A stretch of 64,000 bases of DNA from Acidobacteriota bacterium. Lineage in GTDB: Bacteria > Acidobacteriota > Terriglobia > Acidiferrales > UBA7541. Below the pieces are notes generated by a model. The model did no database searches. It was given only the letters and a program-made list of their open reading frames with translations, and was not told the origin of the DNA. Of this stretch, positions 1 through 7,598 are shown piece after piece. The position numbers were made by a program, and so were the translations under genes. The stretch lies in contig JABCZR010000017.1 of NCBI GenBank assembly GCA_013289585.1, positions 62,001 to 126,000 on the forward strand, written 5' to 3'. How positions within the stretch are numbered: position 1 is the stretch's first letter; each line of letters starts with the position of its first letter.

Positions 1-785
1 TAAAGGCTGCCATGCACTTCGTTGGTGCCGGACTTGGAGATGATGTTAATGACTGCGCCGCTCGCTCCGCCGAGGTCAGCTGAATAATTGCTGCGGTTGA
101 TTTGAAACTCCTGGACAGCATCCTGGCTCAAAGTTAGCCGCACTCCACCAGCATCATCATTGGCTTCTCCACCATCCACGGTGACGCTATTCCCTCGGCC
201 ATTGCTGCCATAAAACGAAAGTCCGCTCTGTGGCGTTTGTTTGACGCGAAAGTCCTGGTCGGAAGCCAACCGCGTGGAATTCGAGACGCCCGGAGTCAGT
301 AGTGTAAATGTCAGGTAATCGCGGCGGTCAATCGGTAGGTTCGAGAGATACTCTTGCGTAAGGGTATTTGACTGGCTCCCTCTTTCGGTCTCGACGACTG
401 GAAGTTCGGAAGTCACTTCAACTTGTCCTGAGATAGCCGACAACTTGAGGTGAAAATCGAAGACTACGGTCTGCCCGACGTTCAGCGCAACGGAGGAGAC
501 GACCTCGGTTTGAAAACCGGCGTGCTCGACGCTTAGCTTATAAGCGGCTGGGGCGAGTCCGGCCAGCCGATAGAAGCCGTGCTCATCGGTAACCACGCTG
601 CGTTCGATTCCCTTGGCGGTATCAAGCGCGGTCACTTTGGCGCTGGGAACAGCCGCCCCTGAGGGATCCGTTACGGTTCCCGTCAGATCAGCCGAGGCCC
701 CCACACCTTGCGCGGAAGCGACCGGGCCAGCCGGCAACAACCCTAGCGCTAATACGAATACACCTTTCAGCAGGGTCGATTTCAT
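1..785 (-). CDS. TonB-dependent receptor, Oar-like, N-terminal part (3' end outside window)
   Basis: Outer-membrane receptor of the acidobacterial Oar/CarboxypepD_reg type. The visible 261 residues start MKSTLLKGVFVLALG, a signal peptide ending near ASAQ. A carboxypeptidase-regulatory beta-sandwich follows at about residues 30-115 (DLTGTVTDPSGAAVPSAKV). The beginning of a plug domain comes next (NLPIDRRDYLTFTLLTPGV, then VTVDGGEANDDAGG). The ATG has a GGAGG Shine-Dalgarno sequence 6 nt upstream. The barrel lies beyond the left edge. It is a paralogue of the complete receptor at 33683-36925. Such receptors are thought to take up large substrates such as glycans, but the substrate cannot be read here. 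Confidence 0.9.
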   Translation of the reverse strand, partial: MKSTLLKGVFVLALGLLPAGPVASAQGVGASADLTGTVTDPSGAAVPSAKVTALDTAKGIERSVVTDEHGFYRLAGLAPAAYKLSVEHAGFQTEVVSSVALNVGQTVVFDFHLKLSAISGQVEVTSELPVVETERGSQSNTLTQEYLSNLPIDRRDYLTFTLLTPGVSNSTRLASDQDFRVKQTPQSGLSFYGSNGRGNSVTVDGGEANDDAGGVRLTLSQDAVQEFQINRSNYSADLGGASGAVINIISKSGTNEVHGSL

Positions 786-1162
786 AGTTCCTCCGGGTTC
801 CTCGAACGCATCTTGTTGACAGCTTTCATGGGATCCAAGTTTCGCTCCCCTGAGATAAGTCTTGCGACGGACAGGGTTGTCGCCGCCACATCTTCAACTC
901 GACCAAGAGAATGCTGCACCAGCCAGGCACGGGATTTAAGGCTCTCGCAAGGTTTTAAACCCACACCCCGGCAGAACTATCTAATTTTGTGATAGCGAAT
1001 ATCACAAATTAGCGACTAACGTCAATATCTAACTATCGGACTACGCTGAATCCACTGTTGCCCTGAGGGAGTGGCATTCCCTGCCCACAGTCATCCCAGC
1101 AAACCGCGAGTGGGTCGCACGGACTCCTGGAGTTCTTGGCGGGGATTACGTTTAAATGCAGT
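786..1162. other. intergenic region between TonB receptor and alcohol dehydrogenase
   Basis: About 380 bases with no convincing gene. A 60-codon reading frame on the minus strand has no ribosome site and no recognisable domain. The only clear structure is a near-perfect palindrome about 200 nt upstream of the receptor start, listed separately. Confidence 0.6.
981..1012. promoter_or_regulatory. palindromic operator-like site
   Basis: The arms TTTGTGATA and TATCACAAA are perfect over 9 bp around the 5-nt centre GCGAA. The symmetry extends outward as CTAAT/ATTAG with one extra T in the left arm. The length and AT-rich outer arms fit an operator for a dimeric HTH regulator. TGTGA and TCACA are 9 nt apart, not the 6 nt of CRP sites. 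It lies upstream of the TonB receptor, which reads away from it. The cognate regulator is unknown. Confidence 0.5.
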
Positions 1163-2182
1163 TCAAGGGTTGACCAGAACAACCCTGCCTGAGACCTGCC
1201 CTCTCCTTAACAGATCCAGCGCCTGGTTGGCTTCGGACAGCGGGCGTGTGGTCGTCTGGCAACGAACTTTTCCCGCAGCCGCCATCGCAAGCAATTCGCG
1301 AATGTCTTCTCGAGTGCCCACGGAGGAAGCCTGAATGCGCACTTCTAACGCAGCCATCATGATGGGAGGAAAGCAAATGGACTCAGAGGGCAGACCGACC
1401 ACCAGGAGCTTGCCGCTAGGCCGAACGCACGGGAACGCCGTGTCATAGGCGGCCTTTGCGGCGGAAGTCACAAGTGCTACGTGGACTCCCCCTGCTCGTC
1501 GGAGTTCTTTGACAACATTTGTCGTCGTTGCGTTAAGCATGACGGATGCGCCAAGACTTTTCGCATGCGCGAGTTTTTCATCGGAGACGTCAATGGCCGT
1601 GACGATCGCTCCCAGCCCCAGCCCGATTTGCACCGCAAGATGTCCCAGCCCGCCGATCCCAAAGACCGCCAAGCGCTGGCCTGGCTGGATTTCCGCGTGC
1701 TTCAGGGCACGATAGACCGTCACTCCAGCGCAGAAGAGCGGCGCCGCATCCACGCAGGAAAGTCCCACGGGGATCTTCAGAGCGTGGCTCCCCGGCGCTT
1801 TCACGAATTCCGCGTACCCGCCATCCACGGTCACGCCCGTTATTTTTTGTTTGACGCAGAGATTCTCATTGCCCTCACGGCAGAACTCGCATTCGCCGCA
1901 GGTCCAGTGCACCCACGGAACGCCCACGCGGTCGTCGACTTCCAGTTGATCAACGGAAGCGCCCTTCGCAACAACGCGGCCAGCGATTTCGTGCCCCAGG
2001 ATCAGGGGCCTCTTGGTGATCGGAACGAGCTGCGGCCAATCTCCATCTGCAACGTGCAAGTCCGAATGGCATACGCCGCACGCTTCCACCTGAATCAAAA
2101 CTTCATGCGCCTCGGGCTTCGGTTGAGCGACATCCTCGATCGTCAGCGGTCCTTTGAATTCGCTCAAGATGGCGGCTTTCAT
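1163..2182 (-). CDS. zinc-dependent alcohol dehydrogenase (MDR family, AdhP-like)
   Basis: Medium-chain NAD(P)-dependent alcohol dehydrogenase of 339 residues, the normal family length, interconverting primary alcohols and aldehydes in the cytoplasm. Visible catalytic zinc ligands are Cys38 (CGVCHSD), His64 (LGHE) and Cys151 (FCAGVT). The structural zinc lobe is Cys95, Cys98, Cys101 and Cys109 (CGECEFCREGNENLC). The Rossmann loop GIGGLG is at 175-180. The gene lies 102 nt downstream of a TetR regulator on the same strand, so co-regulation is likely. Substrate preference cannot be read from sequence. Confidence 0.93.
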   Translation of the reverse strand: MKAAILSEFKGPLTIEDVAQPKPEAHEVLIQVEACGVCHSDLHVADGDWPQLVPITKRPLILGHEIAGRVVAKGASVDQLEVDDRVGVPWVHWTCGECEFCREGNENLCVKQKITGVTVDGGYAEFVKAPGSHALKIPVGLSCVDAAPLFCAGVTVYRALKHAEIQPGQRLAVFGIGGLGHLAVQIGLGLGAIVTAIDVSDEKLAHAKSLGASVMLNATTTNVVKELRRAGGVHVALVTSAAKAAYDTAFPCVRPSGKLLVVGLPSESICFPPIMMAALEVRIQASSVGTREDIRELLAMAAAGKVRCQTTTRPLSEANQALDLLRRGQVSGRVVLVNP

Positions 2183-2284
2183 CGCGTCAACCTCAACGAG
2201 TTTGAGATAAGCGAATCAAAAATTCCCAGGGAGCGGCTCGAATTCATACGGCTTCGGCCCAGACGTAGTCGAGGCCGCTCCAAC

Positions 2285-2989
2285 CTACGGCTTGGCACCG
2301 CGCAAGAAGAACTCGACCGCATTTCGGACCCGCTCGGTGAGTTTGTGAGGTCCAGTAAGGTCTACAGCCCACTGCCGGACCACAGTATTGAACAGTCCTT
2401 CCATGAATTCGGCCAGGTGCACGACGGGAAAATCACGGGTTATCTCACCGTTTTTTTGGCCCTCCGCAATGATTTCACGTAGCAGGCTGACTGTCGCCGC
2501 TTCCGCACCTCGCAACTCCGGGGAGCGCACGGGGTCCATTGCGCCGGCGAGAATTACCGCCTGCCATAGGGGTCTTCCCACCTCGGTTACATTTCCCAAT
2601 GTTTCGTAAAACCGGCGCAGGCGTTGCTCGGTCGTGGCCTCCACGGACAGCTCGGACTTGAGGCTTTCCGCCTGGCGAGCAAATGCGCGGCGCCCGACCT
2701 CGCGCAACACCGCGTCTTTGCTGGGGAAATAGCGGAAAAACGTGGGCTGGCTGATTTCCAGTGTCTGTACGATGTCATCGATGCGCGTGTTCTCGTATCC
2801 GCGCTGGCGAAAAAGGTGCAACGCCGTTTCCACGATCAGTTGGCGAAGGCGCGCCTTCTTGCGCTCACGAAGGCCAGTCGTTTGCCCCTTCGCTGAAGCG
2901 TGATGGCCGCGCCCGGTTTCAGATGCCTGGCCATTCTCAACGCTCGCGGCCCCTCGCGACCGCCTCGCGTTAGTTTTTGCGCGGCGCAT
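2285..2989 (-). CDS. TetR/AcrR family transcriptional regulator
   Basis: Protein of 234 residues with a basic N-terminal extension of about 40 residues, then a TetR_N helix-turn-helix at roughly 45-95 (LRQLIVETALHLFRQRGYE, then ISQPTFFRYFPSKDAVL). The C-terminal region is a ligand-binding helical domain. The ATG is preceded by an AGGAGGA ribosome site. It probably represses itself and the downstream alcohol dehydrogenase through the palindrome about 55 nt upstream. The basic extension is longer than usual for TetR proteins. The ligand is unknown. Confidence 0.9.
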   Translation of the reverse strand: MRRAKTNARRSRGAASVENGQASETGRGHHASAKGQTTGLRERKKARLRQLIVETALHLFRQRGYENTRIDDIVQTLEISQPTFFRYFPSKDAVLREVGRRAFARQAESLKSELSVEATTEQRLRRFYETLGNVTEVGRPLWQAVILAGAMDPVRSPELRGAEAATVSLLREIIAEGQKNGEITRDFPVVHLAEFMEGLFNTVVRQWAVDLTGPHKLTERVRNAVEFFLRGAKP

Positions 2990-3377
2990 GAATTGTTTCC
3001 TCCTGAATGGTGCACCACTTGGGGTGCGCTGCCCGGATTTCGATAGTCACGCTAACATTATAGTGACTAACGCAAAGTTGCAAGCTGCACGGCAGGACTA
3101 CGATAGGACTCCTCCGGGTGCGAGGGCTGTGCATCGAGCGCATCTGGCGGAACTGAATTGAGCATTGGCGGCCACAACAATCGTGGACAAGCTCATGGCA
3201 ATCGCGCCGACGCTCATCGATAGATCTACTCCCCAGTGGATGAACAATCCTGTAGACTGCCGGAATTGCAACCAAGTTGTAGGTCGGTGGCCCCACTACT
3301 TCCGAGTTGCCGACGAATCGGGAATTTGGACCGGGGCGCCCCCTGTGACACCCGAACGCTTGTGACTTCAGAGCGAC
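2990..3377. other. divergent intergenic region
   Basis: Spacer of about 390 bases between the TetR gene (minus) and the sigma54 activator gene (plus). Apart from the TetR-type palindrome I see no gene and no convincing terminator. The long reading frame crossing it on the minus strand overlaps both flanking genes and looks like a shadow. Confidence 0.55.
3044..3069. promoter_or_regulatory. probable TetR operator
   Basis: Inverted repeat TAGTCAC-N12-GTGACTA with perfect 7-bp arms, centred about 67 nt upstream of the TetR gene start. Size and position are typical of TetR-family autoregulatory operators. Binding is inferred. Confidence 0.55.
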
Positions 3378-5042
3378 ATGGATCATCATTCTATTGAAGG
3401 TATTCGTGACAAAATGAGTAGTGCTGCACATACGGCCATGAGCACAGAATCGGAACTTCAACGTCAAAAGGAACGGCTCGAGCTGCTCCTGAATCTGACG
3501 ACCAAAATCACGTCGAGCCTCAATCTGCGGGAGGTTCTGCGCGCGATTGCAGCGAACATACGCGAAGTCATACACGGCGACGCCGTAACAGTCGCTCTGC
3601 CCGATGCACCTTCAGGAAAATTCAGGGCATTTGCCGTGGATTTTCCGCACGGCAAGGGGGTCATCAAGGAAGAATTGCTTATTACGCCGAGCACGGCCGT
3701 TAAGAAAGCGATGCATACTTTGAAACCCGTAGTCTTTGACATGGGAGATAACGAACTCGCCCCAGAGCCATCTGGTGTCGCGGCAGCCGAGGGAATAAGA
3801 GCAGCTTGCAATATTCCACTTGTGAATCACGGCCGAGCCCTCGGAATTTTGTCGATCTTACGAGTAACAGAAACTCCGTTTACGCCGGAAGATGTTGATT
3901 TCCTGAGCCGCGCGTCAGGACAGATAGCGATCGCAGTTGAAAACGCCTTGGCCTACCGCGAGATTTCCGAACTGAAGGACAAGCTAGCCCAGGAGAAACT
4001 TTACCTGGAAGAAGAATTTCGCAGCGAGATGGGTTTCGAGCAGATCATTGGGAGCAGCGCGGCGTTGAAGCACGTTCTGCAACAGGTTGAAACAGTTGCG
4101 CCCAACGATTCCACGGTTCTGTTGCTTGGAGAAACCGGCACGGGAAAGGAGTTGATTGCTCGCGCGATTCACGACCGTAGCCGACGCAGACAGCGGACAC
4201 TCGTGAAGCTGAACTGCGCTGCGATACCAACCGGGCTGCTGGAAAGCGAGTTGTTCGGGCATGAAAAGGGAGCGTTTACCGGCGCGATCAGCCAAAAAAT
4301 TGGACGGCTGGAGCTTGCGGACCAGGGCACGCTGTTCTTGGATGAGGTGGGTGACATCCCGATAGAAATTCAGCCGAAGCTGCTGCGCGCTTTGCAGGAA
4401 CGGGAATTCGAGCGTCTTGGCAGCACCCACACGCGAAAGGTGAATGTGCGCCTGGTCGCGGCTACGAACCGCGATCTCGAAAAGATGATTGCGGATCGAG
4501 AATTTCGCAGCGACCTGTACTACCGGTTGAATGTGTTTCCGATCCGCATTCCACCTTTGAGGGACCGCAGAGAGGACATTCCCCTGCTCGTCAGTTATTT
4601 CGTCCAAAAGTTCTCAAAGCAAATGCAAAAGAACGTTGAAGCGGTCCCCACGGCGGTAATGAAGGGGCTGACGGTCTGGGATTGGCCGGGGAACATTCGT
4701 GAACTTGAGAATTTCATTGAGCGCGCGGTGATCGTGACGCGGGGCAAGTCCCTTGAGGCGCCGCTCGGAGAACTGCGAAAGACGGACACGGATAAAGCCA
4801 CGCACGTTGTCCACAAGGAACAGAAGCACATCGTTGAAGAAAGTAGCGATTGGCGAATCGACAAAAATGGCGTTGCTGAGGAGTATGCCAAGAAGCAGCG
4901 CGAAGAAATCGTACGCGCGCTATCGGCATGCAAGGGACGCGTCGGGGGTGCCGATGGTGCTGCGGCGCTCCTGGGAATGAATCGCACGACTCTCCTCTCT
5001 CGAATGAAGAAATTCGGCATCTACGCAAAGCAGTATGCTTAG
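3378..5042 (+). CDS. sigma54-dependent activator with GAF sensor (FhlA/NorR-like)
   Basis: Bacterial enhancer-binding protein of 554 residues that remodels RNA polymerase-sigma54 by ATP hydrolysis. A GAF sensor covers about residues 35-190, followed by a short coiled linker. The AAA+ domain has Walker A GETGTGKE at 251-258, the sigma54-contacting GAFTGA loop at 298-303, and Walker B LFLDE ending at Asp322-Glu323. A Fis-type helix-turn-helix closes the protein (GGADGAAALLGMNRTTLLSRMKK). There is no REC domain, so GAF ligand binding is the probable input. The first ATG lacks a good ribosome site; Met12 or Met21 could be the true start. Two sigma54-type promoters lie just downstream and are its likely targets. 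A decayed copy of its 3' end sits about 2.4 kb further on. Confidence 0.95.
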   Translation: MDHHSIEGIRDKMSSAAHTAMSTESELQRQKERLELLLNLTTKITSSLNLREVLRAIAANIREVIHGDAVTVALPDAPSGKFRAFAVDFPHGKGVIKEELLITPSTAVKKAMHTLKPVVFDMGDNELAPEPSGVAAAEGIRAACNIPLVNHGRALGILSILRVTETPFTPEDVDFLSRASGQIAIAVENALAYREISELKDKLAQEKLYLEEEFRSEMGFEQIIGSSAALKHVLQQVETVAPNDSTVLLLGETGTGKELIARAIHDRSRRRQRTLVKLNCAAIPTGLLESELFGHEKGAFTGAISQKIGRLELADQGTLFLDEVGDIPIEIQPKLLRALQEREFERLGSTHTRKVNVRLVAATNRDLEKMIADREFRSDLYYRLNVFPIRIPPLRDRREDIPLLVSYFVQKFSKQMQKNVEAVPTAVMKGLTVWDWPGNIRELENFIERAVIVTRGKSLEAPLGELRKTDTDKATHVVHKEQKHIVEESSDWRIDKNGVAEEYAKKQREEIVRALSACKGRVGGADGAAALLGMNRTTLLSRMKKFGIYAKQYA

Positions 5043-5078
5043 TCTGCTGCCGGCCACCTTGTTGTAGCCCCGCCGTAG

Positions 5079-5140
5079 CCTCGACAGTTTCGACCCTTTC
5101 AACTTCTTCAACATCAACATTTTCGACTTCTCGTGATGTC
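5079..5140. repeat. TTCRAC-repeat block, copy 1 (possible enhancer site)
   Basis: A run of TTCGAC/TTCAAC hexamers with roughly 9-nt periodicity directly after the activator stop. Its first 34 bases, from CCTCGACAG to TTCTTCAAC, are identical to 7501-7534. In both places the block lies about 65-100 bp upstream of a sigma54-type promoter. That is where an upstream activator sequence would sit, so it may be the binding site of the neighbouring activator. This function is inferred. Confidence 0.5.
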
Positions 5141-5176
5141 TTCTTGAAAATTCAGCGGCTTACGGCTTCACGCCTT

Positions 5177-5192
5177 TGGCGCGAGCGTTGCC
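5177..5192 (+). promoter_or_regulatory. sigma54 (-24/-12) promoter, copy 1
   Basis: TGGCGCGAGCGTTGCC has the obligatory GG-N10-GC spacing and the TTGC -12 element of the consensus TGGCACG-N4-TTGC. It starts 56 nt upstream of the first short ORF of the next gene cluster. The same context recurs at 7599-7614. Confidence 0.7.
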
Positions 5193-5232
5193 CTTACTGC
5201 ATATGTAAGAACGTAGGCAGAGAGGTGGCGCT

Positions 5233-5352
5233 ATGTCACTGGTTCTCGTATTCATCCATAACTGGCATGAGTCGTTTCGGGTGCTGCGCTACCGTAACGG
5301 ATTCGGAATCCTGGATTCTGTGCGCTACGGCTTTTGGCTGGCGCACAAGTAG
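5233..5352 (+). CDS. 39-residue conserved-looking microprotein A
   Basis: Short ORF starting MSLVLVFIHN with an AGAGAGGTGG ribosome site, downstream of the sigma54-type promoter. Its C-terminal half, LRYRNGFGILDSVRYGFWLA, is repeated with substitutions in the ORF ending at 5838. This pattern (LRYR-GFG-S-RYG-WLA) suggests selection on the peptide, or a shared nucleotide element. I do not recognise the family. It is rich in aromatic and basic residues. It precedes a DUF2934 gene by 73 nt. Confidence 0.45.
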   Translation: MSLVLVFIHNWHESFRVLRYRNGFGILDSVRYGFWLAHK

Positions 5353-5425
5353 ACCCGAAGGTGCTGCCGTGATTGACGCGCGTTCAGCGAATGCCAAACG
5401 AACCCTTTGTAGTGAGGAGAAGACT

Positions 5426-5677
5426 ATGAAATTACGAGATCAGGCCACGAATGCTCAGAACACGCGGCCAAGCCGTTTCCGGTCGGACGTTCCGGAAGAA
5501 AGAGGCAAGAACGTGCCAACCCTGGACGAAATCCGTCGGCGAGTGCTTGAGATTCACATCGAACATGGCGGTCACGGTTACGATCTGCACGAGTACCTCG
5601 ACGAGTGGCTGCAGGCCGAACGCGAGCTTCGGGAAAAGTACAACAGGAATAACGATGAAGGCGCAAACGAGAAATGA
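5426..5677 (+). CDS. DUF2934 domain protein, copy 1
   Basis: Protein of 83 residues starting MKLRDQATNA with a GAGGAG ribosome site. The DUF2934 signature occupies about residues 37-72 (IRRRVLEIHIEHGGHG, then EWLQAERELREKY). DUF2934 proteins are small, of unknown function and common in Acidobacteria. A longer reading frame extends upstream but has no supported start. The gene and its leader (AACCCTTTGTA, then GGAGAA) are duplicated at 6744-6971. Its stop overlaps the ATG of the next short ORF (ATGA), suggesting translational coupling. Confidence 0.85.
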   Translation: MKLRDQATNAQNTRPSRFRSDVPEERGKNVPTLDEIRRRVLEIHIEHGGHGYDLHEYLDEWLQAERELREKYNRNNDEGANEK

Positions 5678-5838
5678 GATGGGCGTCCGTAAGGAACGCA
5701 GGGGAGAGGAGAAAATCGCATGCTCTTGACACTTGGATTTATTGGCAAATGGGCACAGTGGTATCGCGGCTTCGCTACCGCAAGGGCTTTGGGCGTTTTC
5801 ATTCTATGCGGTATGGGCTGTGGCTGGCGCGCGGCTGA
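5674..5838 (+). CDS. 54-residue short ORF B, relative of microprotein A
   Basis: Starts inside the ATGA overlap with the preceding DUF2934 gene (MRWASVRNAG). It ends LRYRKGFGRFHSMRYGLWLA plus two residues, clearly related to the end of the ORF at 5233-5352. The overlap suits coupled translation, although no separate ribosome site is visible. An internal ATG (MGTVVSRLRYR) is an alternative start. It may be a peptide, or a repeated regulatory sequence that happens to be open. Function unknown. Confidence 0.35.
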   Translation: MRWASVRNAGERRKSHALDTWIYWQMGTVVSRLRYRKGFGRFHSMRYGLWLARG

Positions 5839-5853
5839 AGGTGAGGATGCACC

Positions 5854-6375
5854 ATGGCTCGAATGGAAGCATTGAGCAGACGCTCGGATTTGCGAGCGCA
5901 TTTGGCTAAGACACCCGGGAGCGAAAGCCTACTAGAGGTCGACGCGTGGATGCCGAGTGAAGTTAAGGCCATCTCCCCGTTGGTGGACCGCCTGATGCGG
6001 CTCATCGAGGGATCGCACTGCATCACGGGCGAGGAACACGCCGTCGAACTCGCGCTCAGGGAAGCTCTGAGCAACGCAGTCGTTCATGGCAACCGTCTGG
6101 ATGCGCACAAGTTAGTTCACGTTCGCTGCCGCTGCAAGGTTGGCAAGGGAATCTCGTTGATCGTTTCAGACCAGGGTCAAGGCTTTGATGTGCGCAGCAT
6201 TCCTGATCCCCTGGCTGTCGAAAATCTTGAAGCGGAGCACGGACGCGGCATCCACATCATGAAGTTGGCGATGGACCAGGTCGCGTTCGAACAGCGGGGC
6301 ACCGAGGTTCACATGTGCAAGAGCTCAGCTCGCAATCCAAGAGTGGGTCCCCAGAGCGACTCATGTGGTTCTTAG
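5854..6375 (+). CDS. RsbW-like anti-sigma factor / serine kinase (HATPase_c)
   Basis: GHKL-type ATPase of 173 residues, the usual size for RsbW/SpoIIAB proteins, which bind a sigma factor and phosphorylate a STAS antagonist. The N-box is EALSNAVVHGN (70-80), the G1 box DQGQGFD starts at Asp106, and the G2 box is HGRGIHIM around 129-136. It has an AGGTGAGG ribosome site. It sits between a sigma54 activator and an ECF sigma factor plus STAS-TolC operon, so a partner-switching role is plausible. Its partners are inferred. ECF factors are not the classical targets of RsbW kinases. Confidence 0.85.
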   Translation: MARMEALSRRSDLRAHLAKTPGSESLLEVDAWMPSEVKAISPLVDRLMRLIEGSHCITGEEHAVELALREALSNAVVHGNRLDAHKLVHVRCRCKVGKGISLIVSDQGQGFDVRSIPDPLAVENLEAEHGRGIHIMKLAMDQVAFEQRGTEVHMCKSSARNPRVGPQSDSCGS

Positions 6376-6384
6376 GAGGCATTT

Positions 6385-6690
6385 ATGGAGGCGCAAGAAC
6401 GAATCGGCGCGTGGTGCGCTTGGGGCGTCATTTTCCTTTCCTGGATTGCGTTTTTCCTTGTGCTAGCGCTCATGTTCAGAGCTACCGGCTGCAATCGCAG
6501 CAGTAAAGCGGGAACTCAGAGCGTGGACATCGTCGCTGAATCGGTAGGCTTCGAGGCGAGATCTAAGAACGGCCCTTTGCAGCTAGTGCAACAAAGCTGT
6601 CTCAGCTCTCAGCCGGTATCGTCGTTCGGTTCTAAACGGCGAGAACGCCCGATGGTCACGGATCACGGTTTCCCCCACCGGGATTCGTGA
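6385..6690 (+). CDS. small single-pass membrane protein, unknown
   Basis: 101 residues with an AGGAGG ribosome site 9 nt after the kinase gene, so probably co-transcribed. One transmembrane helix at about residues 10-31 (WGVIFLSWIAFFLVLALMF) is followed by RATGCNRS and a polar tail without recognisable domain. The Cys after the helix could in principle be lipidated, but the lipobox is poor. The C-terminal part has low-complexity polar composition and may not be conserved. Function unknown. Confidence 0.55.
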   Translation: MEAQERIGAWCAWGVIFLSWIAFFLVLALMFRATGCNRSSKAGTQSVDIVAESVGFEARSKNGPLQLVQQSCLSSQPVSSFGSKRRERPMVTDHGFPHRDS

Positions 6691-6743
6691 CTCGGAGGGC
6701 GGCTTGTCAAAGTTACGTGAAACCTTTGTAAGGGAGAAAGAAT

Positions 6744-6971
6744 ATGAAAACACAAAATCTGAAGACGAATGCTCATGACGTACCAACCGGCATTCTTCAG
6801 TCGGACTTTGCGGAAGAAGGAGGCAAGAACGGGCCAACGCCGGCCGAAATCCGCCAGCGAGCGTTTGAGATTCACATCGAACGCGGCGGAATTCACGGTT
6901 GCGACCTGGACGATTATCTGCAGGCGGAACGCGAGCTCCAGGAAAAGCACATCAAGAGCTCTCGCGAGTAA
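6744..6971 (+). CDS. DUF2934 domain protein, copy 2
   Basis: 75 residues starting MKTQNLKTNAHD, with GGGAGAAAG as ribosome site. The DUF2934 core is IRQRAFEIHIERGGIHG followed by DDYLQAERELQEK. It is a paralogue of the protein at 5426-5677. The two share an N-terminal EE-GKN-PT-EIR pattern and a nearly identical 5' leader, so this is a local duplication. Compared with copy 1, the linker before LQAEREL is shorter (DYLQ instead of EYLDEWLQ). Function unknown. Confidence 0.82.
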   Translation: MKTQNLKTNAHDVPTGILQSDFAEEGGKNGPTPAEIRQRAFEIHIERGGIHGCDLDDYLQAERELQEKHIKSSRE

Positions 6972-7001
6972 CGCGAAAGACGAAGCCTGAAGGAGGCACA
7001 A

Positions 7002-7282
7002 ATGCGAGTACAACAAAACGGGAAACACTTTTTATCGGCGTTGGTCGCAGCACTCCCTTCCATGGATATTACTTCCTTAGAGTGAGCGAGGACGCCGATA
7101 TATCGGATGGGGCTGTGCTTTTCGTGGCCTATCCTGTCAAGTATCGCTTCTCCGGCGTGATGACGTTTGTTGTCACCTCAGATGACGTTGTCTTTCAAAA
7201 AGATCTCGTTCCCAACACACCAAGACTCGCCAGGGCCCTCGGCAAAGATAGGCCGGATTTGAGCTGGCAAGTTAGCGAGTAG
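7002..7282 (+). pseudogene. DUF2950 protein remnant with internal deletion
   Basis: A strong AGGAGG site precedes ATG and a signal-peptide-like start MRVQQNGKHFLSALVAAL, which then runs into a stop at 7083-7085. From about 7060 a different frame encodes the C-terminal end typical of DUF2950 (HGYYFLRVSED, FVAYPVKYRFSGVMTFVV, VVFQKDL, LSWQVSE) up to 7282. DUF2950 proteins normally have about 300 residues. The simplest reading is an original exported DUF2950 protein that lost its middle and its frame. Recognition of the C-terminal motif is from family knowledge. Confidence 0.65.
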
Positions 7283-7339
7283 GCGTAAGCACCAATTGCC
7301 GTGACGAGATCTGATCGCAGTTAAGCTGAGTAGCCGATT

Positions 7340-7450
7340 GACTGCCGAACCAAGAGCCCAGTTGGCGGCACCGACTGAGCTGCGGCTCGCATCGGTATCA
7401 ACCGCACGACTCTCATCTCTCGCCGAAGAAACTGGCGTCGATCCCAGGCA
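7340..7450 (+). pseudogene. decayed 3' end of a sigma54 activator gene
   Basis: This stretch aligns with the last ~110 bases of the activator gene at 3378-5042. It shares the GGCGGC-ACCGA context, then ATCGGTATCAACCGCACGACTCTC, and CGAAGAAACTGGC, GATCC and CAGGCAGTACG, but with stops and indels. It corresponds to the Fis-type recognition helix (GMNRTTLLSRMKKFGIYAKQY). No upstream part is visible. It is followed, as in the intact copy, by the TTCRAC block and a sigma54-type promoter. Confidence 0.7.
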
Positions 7451-7500
7451 GTACGTCTGAACCGTCGGATCTTAACCGCGTCCTCAACTATCGGAGTTGA

Positions 7501-7555
7501 CCTCGACAGTTTCGACCCTTTCAACTTCTTCAACTTCGACACCTTCGACTCCTGG
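7501..7555. repeat. TTCRAC-repeat block, copy 2 (possible enhancer site)
   Basis: The first 34 bases are identical to 5079-5112. The rest continues as TTCGAC units (TTCGACACCTTCGACTCC). It lies about 45-100 bp upstream of the second sigma54-type promoter. Its conservation, in a segment whose coding part has decayed, supports a regulatory rather than coding role. Confidence 0.5.
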
Positions 7556-7598
7556 CGGTCTTCTCCCGAAAATTCAGCGACTTACAGTTCCCCACGTT

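Noticed and set aside
981-1012. CRP-type binding site
   Set aside because: TGTGA and TCACA are 9 nt apart instead of 6, so the CRP spacing is not met.
1481-2482. 333-codon plus-strand reading frame
   Set aside because: Lies antisense to the alcohol dehydrogenase and TetR genes, which have full domain signatures. It has no domain or ribosome site.
2970-3575. 201-codon minus-strand reading frame across the TetR/activator spacer
   Set aside because: Overlaps the start of the TetR gene and the GAF region of the activator; no domain and an irregular composition.
5800-5853. Third sigma54-type promoter ahead of the RsbW-like gene (GG-CTGGCGCGCG-GC)
   Set aside because: Spacing fits but the -12 element is GGC instead of TTGC and the bases are part of the coding end of ORF B; too weak.
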